33,198 nucleotides of DNA from NCBI GenBank assembly GCA_015067615.1, contig SVMD01000022.1, forward strand, positions 1-33,198, written 5' to 3'. Below, piece after piece: positions 14,790 through 21,531 of the stretch. Made by a program: the position numbers and the translations under genes. Under the pieces are notes generated by a model that was given only the letters and a program-made list of their open reading frames with translations, was not told where the DNA came from and did no database searches. Origin of the DNA: Oscillospiraceae bacterium (lineage in GTDB: Bacteria; Bacillota; Clostridia; Oscillospirales; Oscillospiraceae). The stretch's first letter is position 1. Every line of letters begins with the position of its first letter.

Positions 14790-14818
14790 ACCCTTTTGGA
14801 TACCATGGAGGTAATACT

Positions 14819-15190
14819 ATGAAGCCTGAAAATACCTGCCCCGTGGAAGCGACTCTGGACCTCATCGGCGGAAAGTATAAAGCCCTGATCCTCTGGCACC
14901 TGTCGGAGAATAAGCTGCGTTTTTCCCAGCTGAAGCAGGTCATCAGCGCCACCCCCAAAATGCTCACCCAACAGCTTCGGGAGCTGGAAGCCCAGAAGCT
15001 GATCCATCGGGAGGTTTTCCCGGTGGTCCCCCCCAAGGTGGAGTATTCCCTGACGGAGCTGGGCAAGAGCCTGATGCCCATTCTGGTTGCCATGCGGGAC
15101 TGGGGCGCAAACTATATGCGCACCAACAAGTCCCAGGAACCCTGCTGCTTTATGATGGACACCGACCCCATCCCCCAGATTCATTTTTAA
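14819..15190 (+). CDS. HxlR-family winged helix-turn-helix regulator
   Basis: A 123-aa DNA-binding protein. The family N-terminus with its conserved cysteine ([24 protein letters not shown], Cys7) is followed by the helix-turn-helix [23 protein letters not shown] and the wing [18 protein letters not shown] pair near the C-terminus (residues about 109-110) adds possible thiol sensing. Family members such as YodB and HypR respond to quinones, aldehydes or disulfide stress via the N-terminal Cys. The start at 14819 has GGAGG 7 nt upstream; the GTG at 14780 lies inside the palindrome and is rejected. It probably controls itself and degV, and possibly copA. Confidence 0.92.
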   Translation: MKPENTCPVEATLDLIGGKYKALILWHLSENKLRFSQLKQVISATPKMLTQQLRELEAQKLIHREVFPVVPPKVEYSLTELGKSLMPILVAMRDWGANYMRTNKSQEPCCFMMDTDPIPQIHF

Positions 15191-15203
15191 TAAGGAGTAA
15201 CCT

Positions 15204-16046
15204 ATGAATATCAAAATCATCTCCGACAGCACCTGTGACCTGCCCAAGGACCTGCTGGAAAACTACAATATCACTCTGTTCCCCCTGACCGTTGTGAAGA
15301 ACGACACCGCCTTCAAGGACGGTGTGGACATTTTCCCCGCTGACATCTTTGCCCATGTGGCTGCCGGCGGCGCCCTGTGCTCCACCAGCGCAGGCAGCGT
15401 GGGTGACTATGCCGATCTCTTCGAAAAGTACGCAGCCGGGTATGACGCCGTGATCCACATTTCTCTGGGCTCCGGCTTTTCCTCCTCCTTCCAGAACGCC
15501 TGTGTGGCCGCTTCCGATTTTGACAATGTGTACTGCGTGGACTCCATGAACCTCTCCACCGGTCAGGGCTTCATCGTCCTGAAGGCTTACGAGCTGGCCC
15601 AATCCGGCATGGACGCAAAGCAGATCGTGGAGGAACTGAATGCACTGACCCATAAGGTGGAAGCCAGCTTCCTGGTCGACAAGCTGGATTATCTGGTGAA
15701 GGGCGGCCGCTGCTCCTCCGCCGCAGCCCTGGGTGCAAACCTGCTGAATCTGAAGCCCTGCATCGAGGTTCGTGACGGCAAAATGACCGTGGTGAAGAAG
15801 TACCGGGGCAACTACGCCAAGTGTCTGGCCAACTATGTTAAGGAGCGGCTGGCAGACCGGGAGGACATCGACCGGGATACCCTGTTCGTCACAAAAACCA
15901 GCGTCTCCGACGAGTGCTACAGCGCCGTCATGAATGCTGTGGAAACTCACGGCCATTTCTCCACCGTGCATGAGACCACCGCAGGCTGCACCATCTCCTG
16001 CCACTGCGGCCCCGGCACCTTAGGCGTGCTTTTTATGAAGAAATAA
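15204..16046 (+). CDS. DegV family fatty-acid-binding protein
   Basis: A 280-aa protein with the DegV signature start IKIISDSTCDLP, the STSAGSVGDY segment (lipid head-group pocket STSxPS-like), ISLGSGFSSSFQNA, VDSMNLSTGQG, LVKGGRCSSAAALGANLLNLKP and a C-terminal GPGTLGVLF. DegV/FakB proteins present fatty acids to the FakA kinase for phosphorylation. No fakA is in the window. It is 13 bp after hxlR with AAGGAG before the ATG, so it is the second gene of that unit. Confidence 0.93.
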   Translation: MNIKIISDSTCDLPKDLLENYNITLFPLTVVKNDTAFKDGVDIFPADIFAHVAAGGALCSTSAGSVGDYADLFEKYAAGYDAVIHISLGSGFSSSFQNACVAASDFDNVYCVDSMNLSTGQGFIVLKAYELAQSGMDAKQIVEELNALTHKVEASFLVDKLDYLVKGGRCSSAAALGANLLNLKPCIEVRDGKMTVVKKYRGNYAKCLANYVKERLADREDIDRDTLFVTKTSVSDECYSAVMNAVETHGHFSTVHETTAGCTISCHCGPGTLGVLFMKK

Positions 16047-16057
16047 GGTTATCATCG

Positions 16058-16086
16058 AAAAATCGCCGGCAAAACCGGCGATTTTT
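16058..16086 (+). terminator. Terminator of hxlR-degV
   Basis: AAAAATCGCCGG pairs with CCGGCGATTTTT across a CAAAA loop and runs into TTTTTTC. The following -35 of the next gene begins within its tail. Confidence 0.9.
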
Positions 16087-16089
16087 TCA

Positions 16090-16117
16090 TTGCTTTTTTA
16101 TGAAACGGTGCTATACT
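16090..16117 (+). promoter_or_regulatory. Promoter of the ThrE-like exporter gene
   Basis: TTGCTT (16090-16095), a 16-bp spacer and TATACT (16112-16117), 33 bp before the ATG. Confidence 0.6.
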
Positions 16118-16150
16118 GTATGCAATTAAGAACTTTTCAGGGAGAAATCT

Positions 16151-17380
16151 ATGGATTACTATGCCCTTTTGGATATGGCCGTGTCCCTTGGCTACGAGCT
16201 GGCCATGGCCGGTGCCGAAACCTACCGGGTGGAGGAGAGCATCCACCGGGTCCTGCTGGCCTACGGCCTGGAGTCGGAGATCTTCGCCATCCCCAACTGT
16301 ATCATTGTCAGCATCGAAGGTCCCAACGGCAAGCCCATGACCCGGATGCGCCGGGTAGGCCAGCACGGCAATGACCTGGACTCTGTGGAGCAGTTCTCCG
16401 ACCTGAGCCGGGCCATCTGCAACCGGACCCCGGACCCCCAGGTGGCCCAGGAGTGGCTGGAGCTGACCAGACAAAGCCGCAAGACCTATTCCCTGTCCGC
16501 CTCCCTGCTGGGCCATTTTCTGGCGGCAGCCGGCTTCGGACTGTTTTTCGGCGGCACCGCCGCGGATACCATCTGGGCAGGCATCGTCGGCGTTCTGGTG
16601 GGCATCATCCAGCACATTCTTGGCATCATCAAAACCAACCCCTTCTTCACCACCATCACCGCCTCCTTCCTCATGGCCCTCAGCGCCTACGCCCTGGGTG
16701 CCATGGGCCTGACTCCCAATCCGGACGCCGCCATCATGGGCACCGTCATGCTGCTGGTGCCGGGACTGCTGTTCACCAACGCCATGCGCGACATCATCTA
16801 CGGCGATACCAATTCCGGCGTGAACCGGATCATGCAGGTGTTCCTGGTGGCCGCAGGCATTGCCCTGGGTACCGCGGTGGCTTTCCAGTCCGCCGCAATC
16901 GTCTTCGGCACCCCCGATGACCACTACATTCTGAGTTATTCTCCCACCGTGCAGATTCTGGCATCCTGTGTCGGCTGCATCGGATTCACCTTTGTGTTCA
17001 ATGTCCACGGTCATGGCGCGCCCCTGTGCTGTCTCGGCGGCGGCCTCACCTGGGCAGTGTACCTGCTGGTGGTTTCCCTGGGAGGCGGCGATTTCATCGC
17101 CAATTTCTGGGCAGCTCTCTTTGCAGGCTTCTTTGCCGAGTTCATGGCCCGGATCCGGAAGCACCCGGCCATTTCCTACCTGGTCATCTCCCTTCTGCCC
17201 CTGATCCCCGGCGGCGGCATCTACCGGGCAGTGAATTACGCGGTCCGGGGCAATATGGGCATGTTCGCCGATACGGCCATCCACACCGCCGCGGTGGCAG
17301 GCATTCTGGCGGTGGGCATTCTGATGGCCTCCACCACGGTACGTTTGCGAAACATCCTGAAATCCCAGAAAAAAGCATAA
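16151..17380 (+). CDS. Threonine/serine exporter, ThrE family (YjjP-YjjB fused form)
   Basis: A 409-aa membrane protein joining two domains that are separate in E. coli. The N-terminal YjjP-like part (about 1-260) includes GYELAMAGAETYRVEESIHRVLLAYG and the membrane-proximal VPGLLFTNAMRDIIYGDTNSG block. The C-terminal YjjB-like part (about 265-409) contains GCIGFTFVFNVHG, FFAEFMARIRKHPAISYLVISLLPLIPGGGIYRA and further helices. About 10 membrane segments are expected. Family members export threonine, serine or related metabolites such as succinate. It is monocistronic with its own promoter and terminator. Confidence 0.92.
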   Translation: MDYYALLDMAVSLGYELAMAGAETYRVEESIHRVLLAYGLESEIFAIPNCIIVSIEGPNGKPMTRMRRVGQHGNDLDSVEQFSDLSRAICNRTPDPQVAQEWLELTRQSRKTYSLSASLLGHFLAAAGFGLFFGGTAADTIWAGIVGVLVGIIQHILGIIKTNPFFTTITASFLMALSAYALGAMGLTPNPDAAIMGTVMLLVPGLLFTNAMRDIIYGDTNSGVNRIMQVFLVAAGIALGTAVAFQSAAIVFGTPDDHYILSYSPTVQILASCVGCIGFTFVFNVHGHGAPLCCLGGGLTWAVYLLVVSLGGGDFIANFWAALFAGFFAEFMARIRKHPAISYLVISLLPLIPGGGIYRAVNYAVRGNMGMFADTAIHTAAVAGILAVGILMASTTVRLRNILKSQKKA

Positions 17381-17384
17381 AACC

Positions 17385-17409
17385 AGCCGGAAAGCAATGC
17401 TTTCCGGCT
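17385..17409. terminator. Terminator between convergent thrE-like and sirtuin genes
   Basis: AGCCGGAAAGC and GCTTTCCGGCT form an 11-bp stem with a 3-nt loop. It is followed by TCATTTTTA on the plus strand and by GGTTTTA on the minus strand, so it may act both ways. Confidence 0.8.
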
Positions 17410-17415
17410 TCATTT

Positions 17416-18129
17416 TTACAGCTGTGAAAAAATAACGCCCAGGGATTCGTGGAACACCAGATCCGCATAGCGGTCGTAGGGGGTTGCGTCCCGGTTGATC
17501 AGCACCAGCCGGTTGCCCCGGTAGTAGTTAATCAGTCCCGCCGCCGGGTACACCGTCAGGCTGGTGCCCGCCACGATGAGAAGATCCGCACGGCGGATGG
17601 CCATGACGCTTTTTTCGATGGTGTCCTGGTCCAGCCCCTCCTCGTAAAGCACCACATCGGGCTTTACGATGCCGCCGCAGGCACACCGGGGCACCCCCGC
17701 CGCATCCCGGACAAATTCCGCGCTGTGGAATTTCCGGCAGCGGGTGCAGTAGTTGCGCAGAACACTGCCGTGCAGCTCGTAGACCTTTTGGGAGCCCGCC
17801 TTCTGGTGCAGGCCGTCGATGTTCTGGGTAACCACGGCGCTGAGCTTCCCCTCCTGCTCCCACCGGGCCAAAACCCTGTGGGTGACATTGGGCTCAAAGC
17901 CCAGGGGCAGCATCTTCTCCCGGTAGAACCGGAAGAAATATTCCGGTCGCCGCTCATAAAAGCTGTGGGAAATGATGGTCTCGGGAGGATATTCAAATTT
18001 CTGGCTGTACAATCCATCCACGCTGCGGAAATCTAATATACCGCTTTCGGTACTTACACCCGCGCCGCCGAAAAAGACGATGCTGCTGCTTTCCGCGATC
18101 CACTGTTTCAGCTTCTCCATCTGTGTCAT
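17416..18129 (-). CDS. NAD-dependent protein deacylase, SIR2 family
   Basis: A 237-aa sirtuin. It shows the NAD-binding GGAGVSTESGILDFRS motif (about residues 21-36), TQNIDGLHQKAG, the catalytic histidine in ELHGS, a zinc site with CTRC followed by CAC, and the C-terminal GTSLTVYPAAGLI and LVLINRD blocks. It removes acyl groups from lysines at the cost of NAD+. The second zinc pair is CxC (RCACGG) rather than the common CxxC, a variant that should still hold zinc. It is monocistronic, with GGGAGGAAGG ahead of the ATG. Confidence 0.94.
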   Translation of the reverse strand: MTQMEKLKQWIAESSSIVFFGGAGVSTESGILDFRSVDGLYSQKFEYPPETIISHSFYERRPEYFFRFYREKMLPLGFEPNVTHRVLARWEQEGKLSAVVTQNIDGLHQKAGSQKVYELHGSVLRNYCTRCRKFHSAEFVRDAAGVPRCACGGIVKPDVVLYEEGLDQDTIEKSVMAIRRADLLIVAGTSLTVYPAAGLINYYRGNRLVLINRDATPYDRYADLVFHESLGVIFSQL

Positions 18130-18155
18130 ATGGCCTTCCTCCCGGTTTTTCTTTC

Positions 18156-18184
18156 ATTGTAACCCCATCCGGTAAAAATTGCAA
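18156..18184 (-). promoter_or_regulatory. Sigma-A promoter of the sirtuin gene
   Basis: On the minus strand there is TTGCAA (18184-18179), a 17-bp spacer and TACAAT (18161-18156), 27 bp upstream of the ATG. Confidence 0.7.
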
Positions 18185-18203
18185 CTTCAGAAAACGAGGC
18201 TTT

Positions 18204-18234
18204 TTGTAACGAAGAGCCATCTCAATTGTATAAT
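18204..18234 (+). promoter_or_regulatory. Promoter of the ECF sigma operon, possibly autoregulated
   Basis: A perfect TATAAT (18229-18234) lies 29 bp upstream of the sigma gene, with TTGTAA at 18204-18209 spaced 19 bp, long for sigma-A. The overlapping TGTAAC (18205-18210) followed after 17 bp by GTATAA resembles an ECF-type -35, so control by its own sigma factor is possible. Confidence 0.5.
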
Positions 18235-18263
18235 ATACAGAAATACACAGAGGAGGCGGTGCA

Positions 18264-18740
18264 ATGGATATCGAACAATTCTATAAAGCCAACTACCGCA
18301 TTGTCTATTGCTACCTGTTTTCCCTGTGTCAGGATATCCACACGGCAGAGGACCTGACCTCCGAGACCTTTCTCCGGGCCATTCAGAAAATCGACAGCTA
18401 CGACGACCGCATCCGGGCATCCACCTGGCTGTGTACCATCGGTAGAAATCTCTACCGGAACCAGCTGAAGCGGGAAAGCCGCCGGACGGACCTGGAAAAG
18501 GTGATTCTGTCCGACCCGGATTCCCCGGAGGATGCCCTGCTCCGAAAGGAAAAACTCCGGCTGCTTGTGCAGGCTGTGGAGGAACTGGAAGAACCAAAGC
18601 GCCAGGTTTTCCTGCTGCGGTGCCAGGGCATGAGCTTCCGGGAGATCGGTGATGCCCTGGGAAAGACGGAAAACTGGGCCCGGGTCAGCTACTTCCGGAT
18701 CAAGGAAGCCATTTTACAGAGATTGGAGGAACCAAGATGA
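18264..18740 (+). CDS. ECF-type RNA polymerase sigma factor
   Basis: A 158-aa sigma-70 family protein with region 2 (residues about 1-70: FYKANYRIVYCYLFSLCQD...AEDLTSETFLRAIQKIDSYDD, then STWLCTIGRNLYRNQLKR) and region 4 (about 100-155: LEEPKRQVFLLRCQGMSFREIGDALGKTENWARVSYFRIKEAI). Regions 1 and 3 are absent, as in ECF sigmas. AGGAGG lies 7 nt upstream. The stop overlaps the anti-sigma start by 4 bp (ATGA), the usual coupled arrangement. The regulon is unknown. Confidence 0.95.
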   Translation: MDIEQFYKANYRIVYCYLFSLCQDIHTAEDLTSETFLRAIQKIDSYDDRIRASTWLCTIGRNLYRNQLKRESRRTDLEKVILSDPDSPEDALLRKEKLRLLVQAVEELEEPKRQVFLLRCQGMSFREIGDALGKTENWARVSYFRIKEAILQRLEEPR

Positions 18741-19519
18741 ACGAATGCAATATCGTAAAGGACCTAATGCCCCTGTATGCCGACGACCTGCTGAGCAAAG
18801 ACAGTCTGGAATTTATCGAAGGCCATGCATCCCGGTGCCCGGAATGCCGGAAGCTCTGGAACCATCGTGACCGGGAATTTCCCAATATCCGGGCCCAGGA
18901 CCCGGTTTCCGAAAAGGCCATCATCAAAAAGTCTCTGCGCCGGGACCGGCTGAAAACCGCGGCAAAAACCTTTATCACAACACTTTTACTCCTGGCGATT
19001 CCCTTCTGCTACATTTTGCAGAACCTGTATTCCTACGGCTTCATGTATGATATTGAAGCATCCTACCCCTCCCCGGACGGCAACTGTGTTCTGGAGCTTG
19101 TAGACCGGGATACTCGTAACACCAGAAGTGATGGCTACCTGATCCGGTTTAAGCTGGACCGGGGTGTCTCGGGCATCAACCGCTACTGGACGGACTGGGA
19201 CATCATCGAGCCCCACTGGGCACCGGACAGCATCCATCTGCTGCTGATGCTCATAGATAGCGAGGGGAACCCAGAAATCCGGGTTCTGGATACCGTTGTG
19301 CAGGAGACCCAGGGCGGCACCTGGGACATTCCCGGCCTGTCTGATAACCTGATTCCCATGCTCACGGAGCTGTGTGACACCACAGAGGAAGTAACCTTCA
19401 CCTTCAGTCACTGGTCAGACAGCAGTGACACGCTTTACTTCCACTACGAAACCGCTTCCGGTCAAACCAGGCAGATTACCCTTCCCCGCCCCGCCGAATT
19501 TCTGACCGATAGCCCCTAA
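18737..19519 (+). CDS. Zinc-finger anti-sigma factor, membrane anchored
   Basis: A 260-aa partner of the preceding sigma factor. The N-terminal cytoplasmic part carries a zinc anti-sigma motif: C4 in MNEC, then GHASRCPEC giving H-x3-C-x2-C. A single membrane helix follows at about residues 76-98 (FITTLLLLAIPFCYILQNLY). The remaining 160 or so residues form an outside domain with YPSPDGNCVLELVDRDTRN and WAPDSIHLLLM stretches, which hint at propeller-like blades but are too few to call. By family logic it holds the sigma factor at the membrane until a signal releases it. The signal is unknown. Confidence 0.88.
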   Translation: MNECNIVKDLMPLYADDLLSKDSLEFIEGHASRCPECRKLWNHRDREFPNIRAQDPVSEKAIIKKSLRRDRLKTAAKTFITTLLLLAIPFCYILQNLYSYGFMYDIEASYPSPDGNCVLELVDRDTRNTRSDGYLIRFKLDRGVSGINRYWTDWDIIEPHWAPDSIHLLLMLIDSEGNPEIRVLDTVVQETQGGTWDIPGLSDNLIPMLTELCDTTEEVTFTFSHWSDSSDTLYFHYETASGQTRQITLPRPAEFLTDSP

Positions 19520-19527
19520 GACGCAGA

Positions 19528-19552
19528 ACACCCGCCGAAAATCGGCGGGTGT
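19528..19552. terminator. Hairpin between convergent anti-sigma and trmD genes
   Basis: ACACCCGCCG pairs with CGGCGGGTGT across AAAAT. The tails are only moderately T-rich on either strand (ACTTTATTATT on plus), but the position just after both stops favours a shared terminator. Confidence 0.7.
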
Positions 19553-19560
19553 AAACTTTA

Positions 19561-20304
19561 TTATTCGGAATCTTCCTTTTCCATCTCCGCAAGCAGCTTC
19601 TTGTCCTGTTTACTGGACAGGTCCAGCTTTTCGTACATATCCGGTCTGCGTTCCCGGGTACGGCGGAGGGACTGCTTTCTGCGCCACTGGCGGACCTTTT
19701 CGTGGTTGCCGGAGGTGAGGATTTCGGGAATGGCCCGGCCGTGCCAGACAGCGGGGCGGGTGTACTGTGGGTATTCCAGCAGGCCATTGAAGTGGCTCTC
19801 ATCCTCAAAACACTCGGGATCTGCCAGGACGCCGGGAACCATCCGGCAGACGGCGTCGGTGACAGCCATGGCGGCGATCTCGCCGCCGGTGAGAACAAAG
19901 TCACCCAGGGAGATCTCCTCGTCCACGCACTCGTCGATGAACCGCTGGTCGATGCCCTCGTAGTGACCGCAGACCAGGATGATATTGTCCATCTTGCTCA
20001 GGCGAATGGCATCCGCCTGCTTGAAGGTATGGCCGCAGGGGGACATATAGATGGTATGCACCGGGCCCCCGGCCTCATCGCAGATGGCCTCCCAGCAGCG
20101 GTACAGGGGGTCCGCGGTCATCACCGCGCCCCGGCCGCCGCCGTAGGGGTAGTCATCGGTCTGGTTCTGCTTGTTGGCGGTGTAGTCCCGGATCTGGTGG
20201 GCTTCGATGCGGATAAAGCCCCGCTCCTGGGCCCGGCCCAGGATGGACTCGCTGAGCACGTCCGCCAGAGTCTCCGGGAAGAGGGTCATGATATCAATTC
20301 TCAT
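19561..20304 (-). CDS. trmD: tRNA (guanine-N1)-methyltransferase
   Basis: A 247-aa SPOUT enzyme that methylates G37 of tRNAs using S-adenosylmethionine, preventing frameshifts. Visible hallmarks are the N-terminal MRIDIMTLFPE, the DYPYGGGRGAVM substrate loop, the trefoil-knot residues CGHYEGIDQR and LGDFVLTGGEIAAM, and the DESHF...EYPQYTRP segment followed by IPEILTSGNHEKVRQWRRKQS. It overlaps rimM by 11 bp and ends the operon. Confidence 0.97.
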   Translation of the reverse strand: MRIDIMTLFPETLADVLSESILGRAQERGFIRIEAHQIRDYTANKQNQTDDYPYGGGRGAVMTADPLYRCWEAICDEAGGPVHTIYMSPCGHTFKQADAIRLSKMDNIILVCGHYEGIDQRFIDECVDEEISLGDFVLTGGEIAAMAVTDAVCRMVPGVLADPECFEDESHFNGLLEYPQYTRPAVWHGRAIPEILTSGNHEKVRQWRRKQSLRRTRERRPDMYEKLDLSSKQDKKLLAEMEKEDSE

Positions 20305-20785
20305 CGCTGCGCATACCCTCGAGGAGCCGGACCTCCATCCGGTTGGCTTCCATGTCGGTATTCAGAACAAAAGCCTTCACGGCGGGGATCATATACTCGT
20401 ACTTGCCCTTCACCACATACACGGAGTTGCCGGGATAGTCCAGGACCTCCACGATCTTACCGATATTTTCGCCCTCTGCGTAGACCTCCACGCCGATCAG
20501 CTCCGCGGCGAAGATCACCTCGTCGTCGATATCCTCCCGGTACAGCTCAACTACCTTGCCCCGCATGGCCTGGGCAGCCTCCATGGTGTCGATGCCCCGC
20601 ACTTTAAGCAGGTTGCAGGTCTTCTGAATCCGGCAGTTTTCGATCTCATATTCCACGCCGCCGATCCGGCAGCGGTCAAATTCGCACAGAATGTCCGGGC
20701 TGTCCACCCAGGGCAGAACCTTCATCTCGCCTTTCACACCATGGGTGGTGACGATTTCGCCTGCTTCCACAAATTCAAGTTTCAT
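20294..20785 (-). CDS. rimM: Ribosome maturation factor RimM
   Basis: A 163-aa assembly factor for the 30S head that binds S19. The N-terminal domain shows EFVEAGEIVTTHGVKGEMKVLPW and the PRC-like C-terminal domain contains ELIGVEVYAEGENIGKIVEVLDYPGNSVYVV and YMIPAVKAFVLNTDMEANRMEVRLLEGM. The start at 20785 has GGGAGG 7 nt upstream, whereas the longer frame to 20800 would read through that site. It is followed immediately by trmD as in most Firmicutes. Confidence 0.95.
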   Translation of the reverse strand: MKLEFVEAGEIVTTHGVKGEMKVLPWVDSPDILCEFDRCRIGGVEYEIENCRIQKTCNLLKVRGIDTMEAAQAMRGKVVELYREDIDDEVIFAAELIGVEVYAEGENIGKIVEVLDYPGNSVYVVKGKYEYMIPAVKAFVLNTDMEANRMEVRLLEGMRSDEN

Positions 20786-20803
20786 AGTAAAACCTCCCAA
20801 AAT

Positions 20804-20824
20804 GGCTCCCCTTCCAGGGGAGGC
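20804..20824. repeat. Small hairpin, possible fragment of the structured-repeat family
   Basis: GGCTCCCC and GGGGAGGCT face each other across TTCCA, matching the end hairpins of the larger repeat at 21437-21526. It lies between the terminator after khpA and the rimM ribosome binding site. Confidence 0.4.
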
Positions 20825-20837
20825 TTAAAAAGGAAAA

Positions 20838-20858
20838 TGCGTGGCTGATCGCCACGCA
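20838..20858 (-). terminator. Terminator or attenuator between khpA and rimM
   Basis: On the minus strand TGCGTGGC pairs with GCCACGCA across a 5-nt loop, followed by TTTTCCTTTTT. It sits 7 bp after the khpA stop inside the operon, so it probably lowers rimM-trmD output relative to rpsP. Confidence 0.7.
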
Positions 20859-20864
20859 CATCCA

Positions 20865-21095
20865 TTAATCCACGATTTCGACCGTGACCTTTTCGCCAGT
20901 GCGCTGGGCTACAGTCTTGATAATGGTACGGATCTCTTTCGCGATCCGTCCCTGGCGGCCGATCACCTTGCCCATGTCGCCCTCGGCAACATGCAGCTCC
21001 AGAACCTTGCCGTCCTCGTCAGAGGTTTCGGTGACGGTAACTGCCTCAGGATCATCCACCAGATTTTTTGCCATATACAGCAAAAGCTCTTTCAT
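20865..21095 (-). CDS. khpA: KH-domain RNA-binding protein KhpA
   Basis: A 76-aa protein consisting of one KH domain. The GxxG loop is in GDMGKVIGRQGRIAKEIRTII (about residues 39-59). KhpA (YlqC) pairs with KhpB/Jag in many Firmicutes and affects cell-size and sRNA-related functions. It lies between rpsP and rimM, the conserved position for this gene. Confidence 0.95.
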   Translation of the reverse strand: MKELLLYMAKNLVDDPEAVTVTETSDEDGKVLELHVAEGDMGKVIGRQGRIAKEIRTIIKTVAQRTGEKVTVEIVD

Positions 21096-21121
21096 TGTGA
21101 TGATTCTCCTTAAGGGGTCTC

Positions 21122-21361
21122 TTACAGCACGCCAGCCTTCTTCAGCAGGCCGCGAACGGTGTCAGTGGGCTGTGCGCCGTTCTTGATCCAAGCCTGAGCC
21201 TTCTCAGCGTCGATGGTGACGTTGTTGGTCTCCTGCAGGGGGTTGTAAGTGCCGATCTCCTCGATGCAGCGGCCATCGCGGGGGGAGCGGGCGTCAGCAA
21301 CAACGATACGGTAGAAAGGAGCCTTCTTTGCACCCATTCTTCTCAGTCTGATCTTAACCAT
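21122..21361 (-). CDS. rpsP: 30S ribosomal protein S16
   Basis: A 79-aa ribosomal protein with the family start [30 protein letters not shown] and the segment [10 protein letters not shown]. It binds 16S rRNA early in 30S assembly. The start at 21361 has GGAGGTG upstream. The open frame continues five codons further to 21376, but that would cover the ribosome binding site. Confidence 0.97.
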   Translation of the reverse strand: MVKIRLRRMGAKKAPFYRIVVADARSPRDGRCIEEIGTYNPLQETNNVTIDAEKAQAWIKNGAQPTDTVRGLLKKAGVL

Positions 21362-21436
21362 GAGTTTCACCTCCAAAAATAATCAAAAATAATCTATATC
21401 GCAAAGCGAATTGCTTTCAGCGAACACCTTTTAAGT

Positions 21437-21526
21437 CTCCCCTTTCAGGGGAGGTACCCGTAAGGGCGGAGGGGTGTCACCCCTCAGTCACAGCTTACGC
21501 TGTGCCAGCTCCCCTCAAGGGGAGCC
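21437..21526 (-). repeat. Structured repeat related to the 187-bp element, without its termini
   Basis: On the minus strand the order is GCTCCCC-TTGA-GGGGAGC, then CACAGC-GTAA-GCTGTG, GAGGGGTGACACCCCTC, CCC-TTAC-GGG and CTCCCC-TGAAA-GGGGAG. The same order and the shared AGCTGGCAC..GCGTAAGC..GTGACTGA core occur in the two MITE-like copies, but the GATAAATTATC ends and the long central loop are missing. It begins 5 bp after the ffh stop and separates ffh from rpsP. Confidence 0.75.
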
Positions 21527-21531
21527 AGGAT

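Noticed and set aside
14780..14818. GTG start extending the HxlR protein by 13 residues
   Set aside because: The GTG lies in the operator palindrome and has no ribosome binding site; the ATG at 14819 has GGAGG 7 nt upstream.
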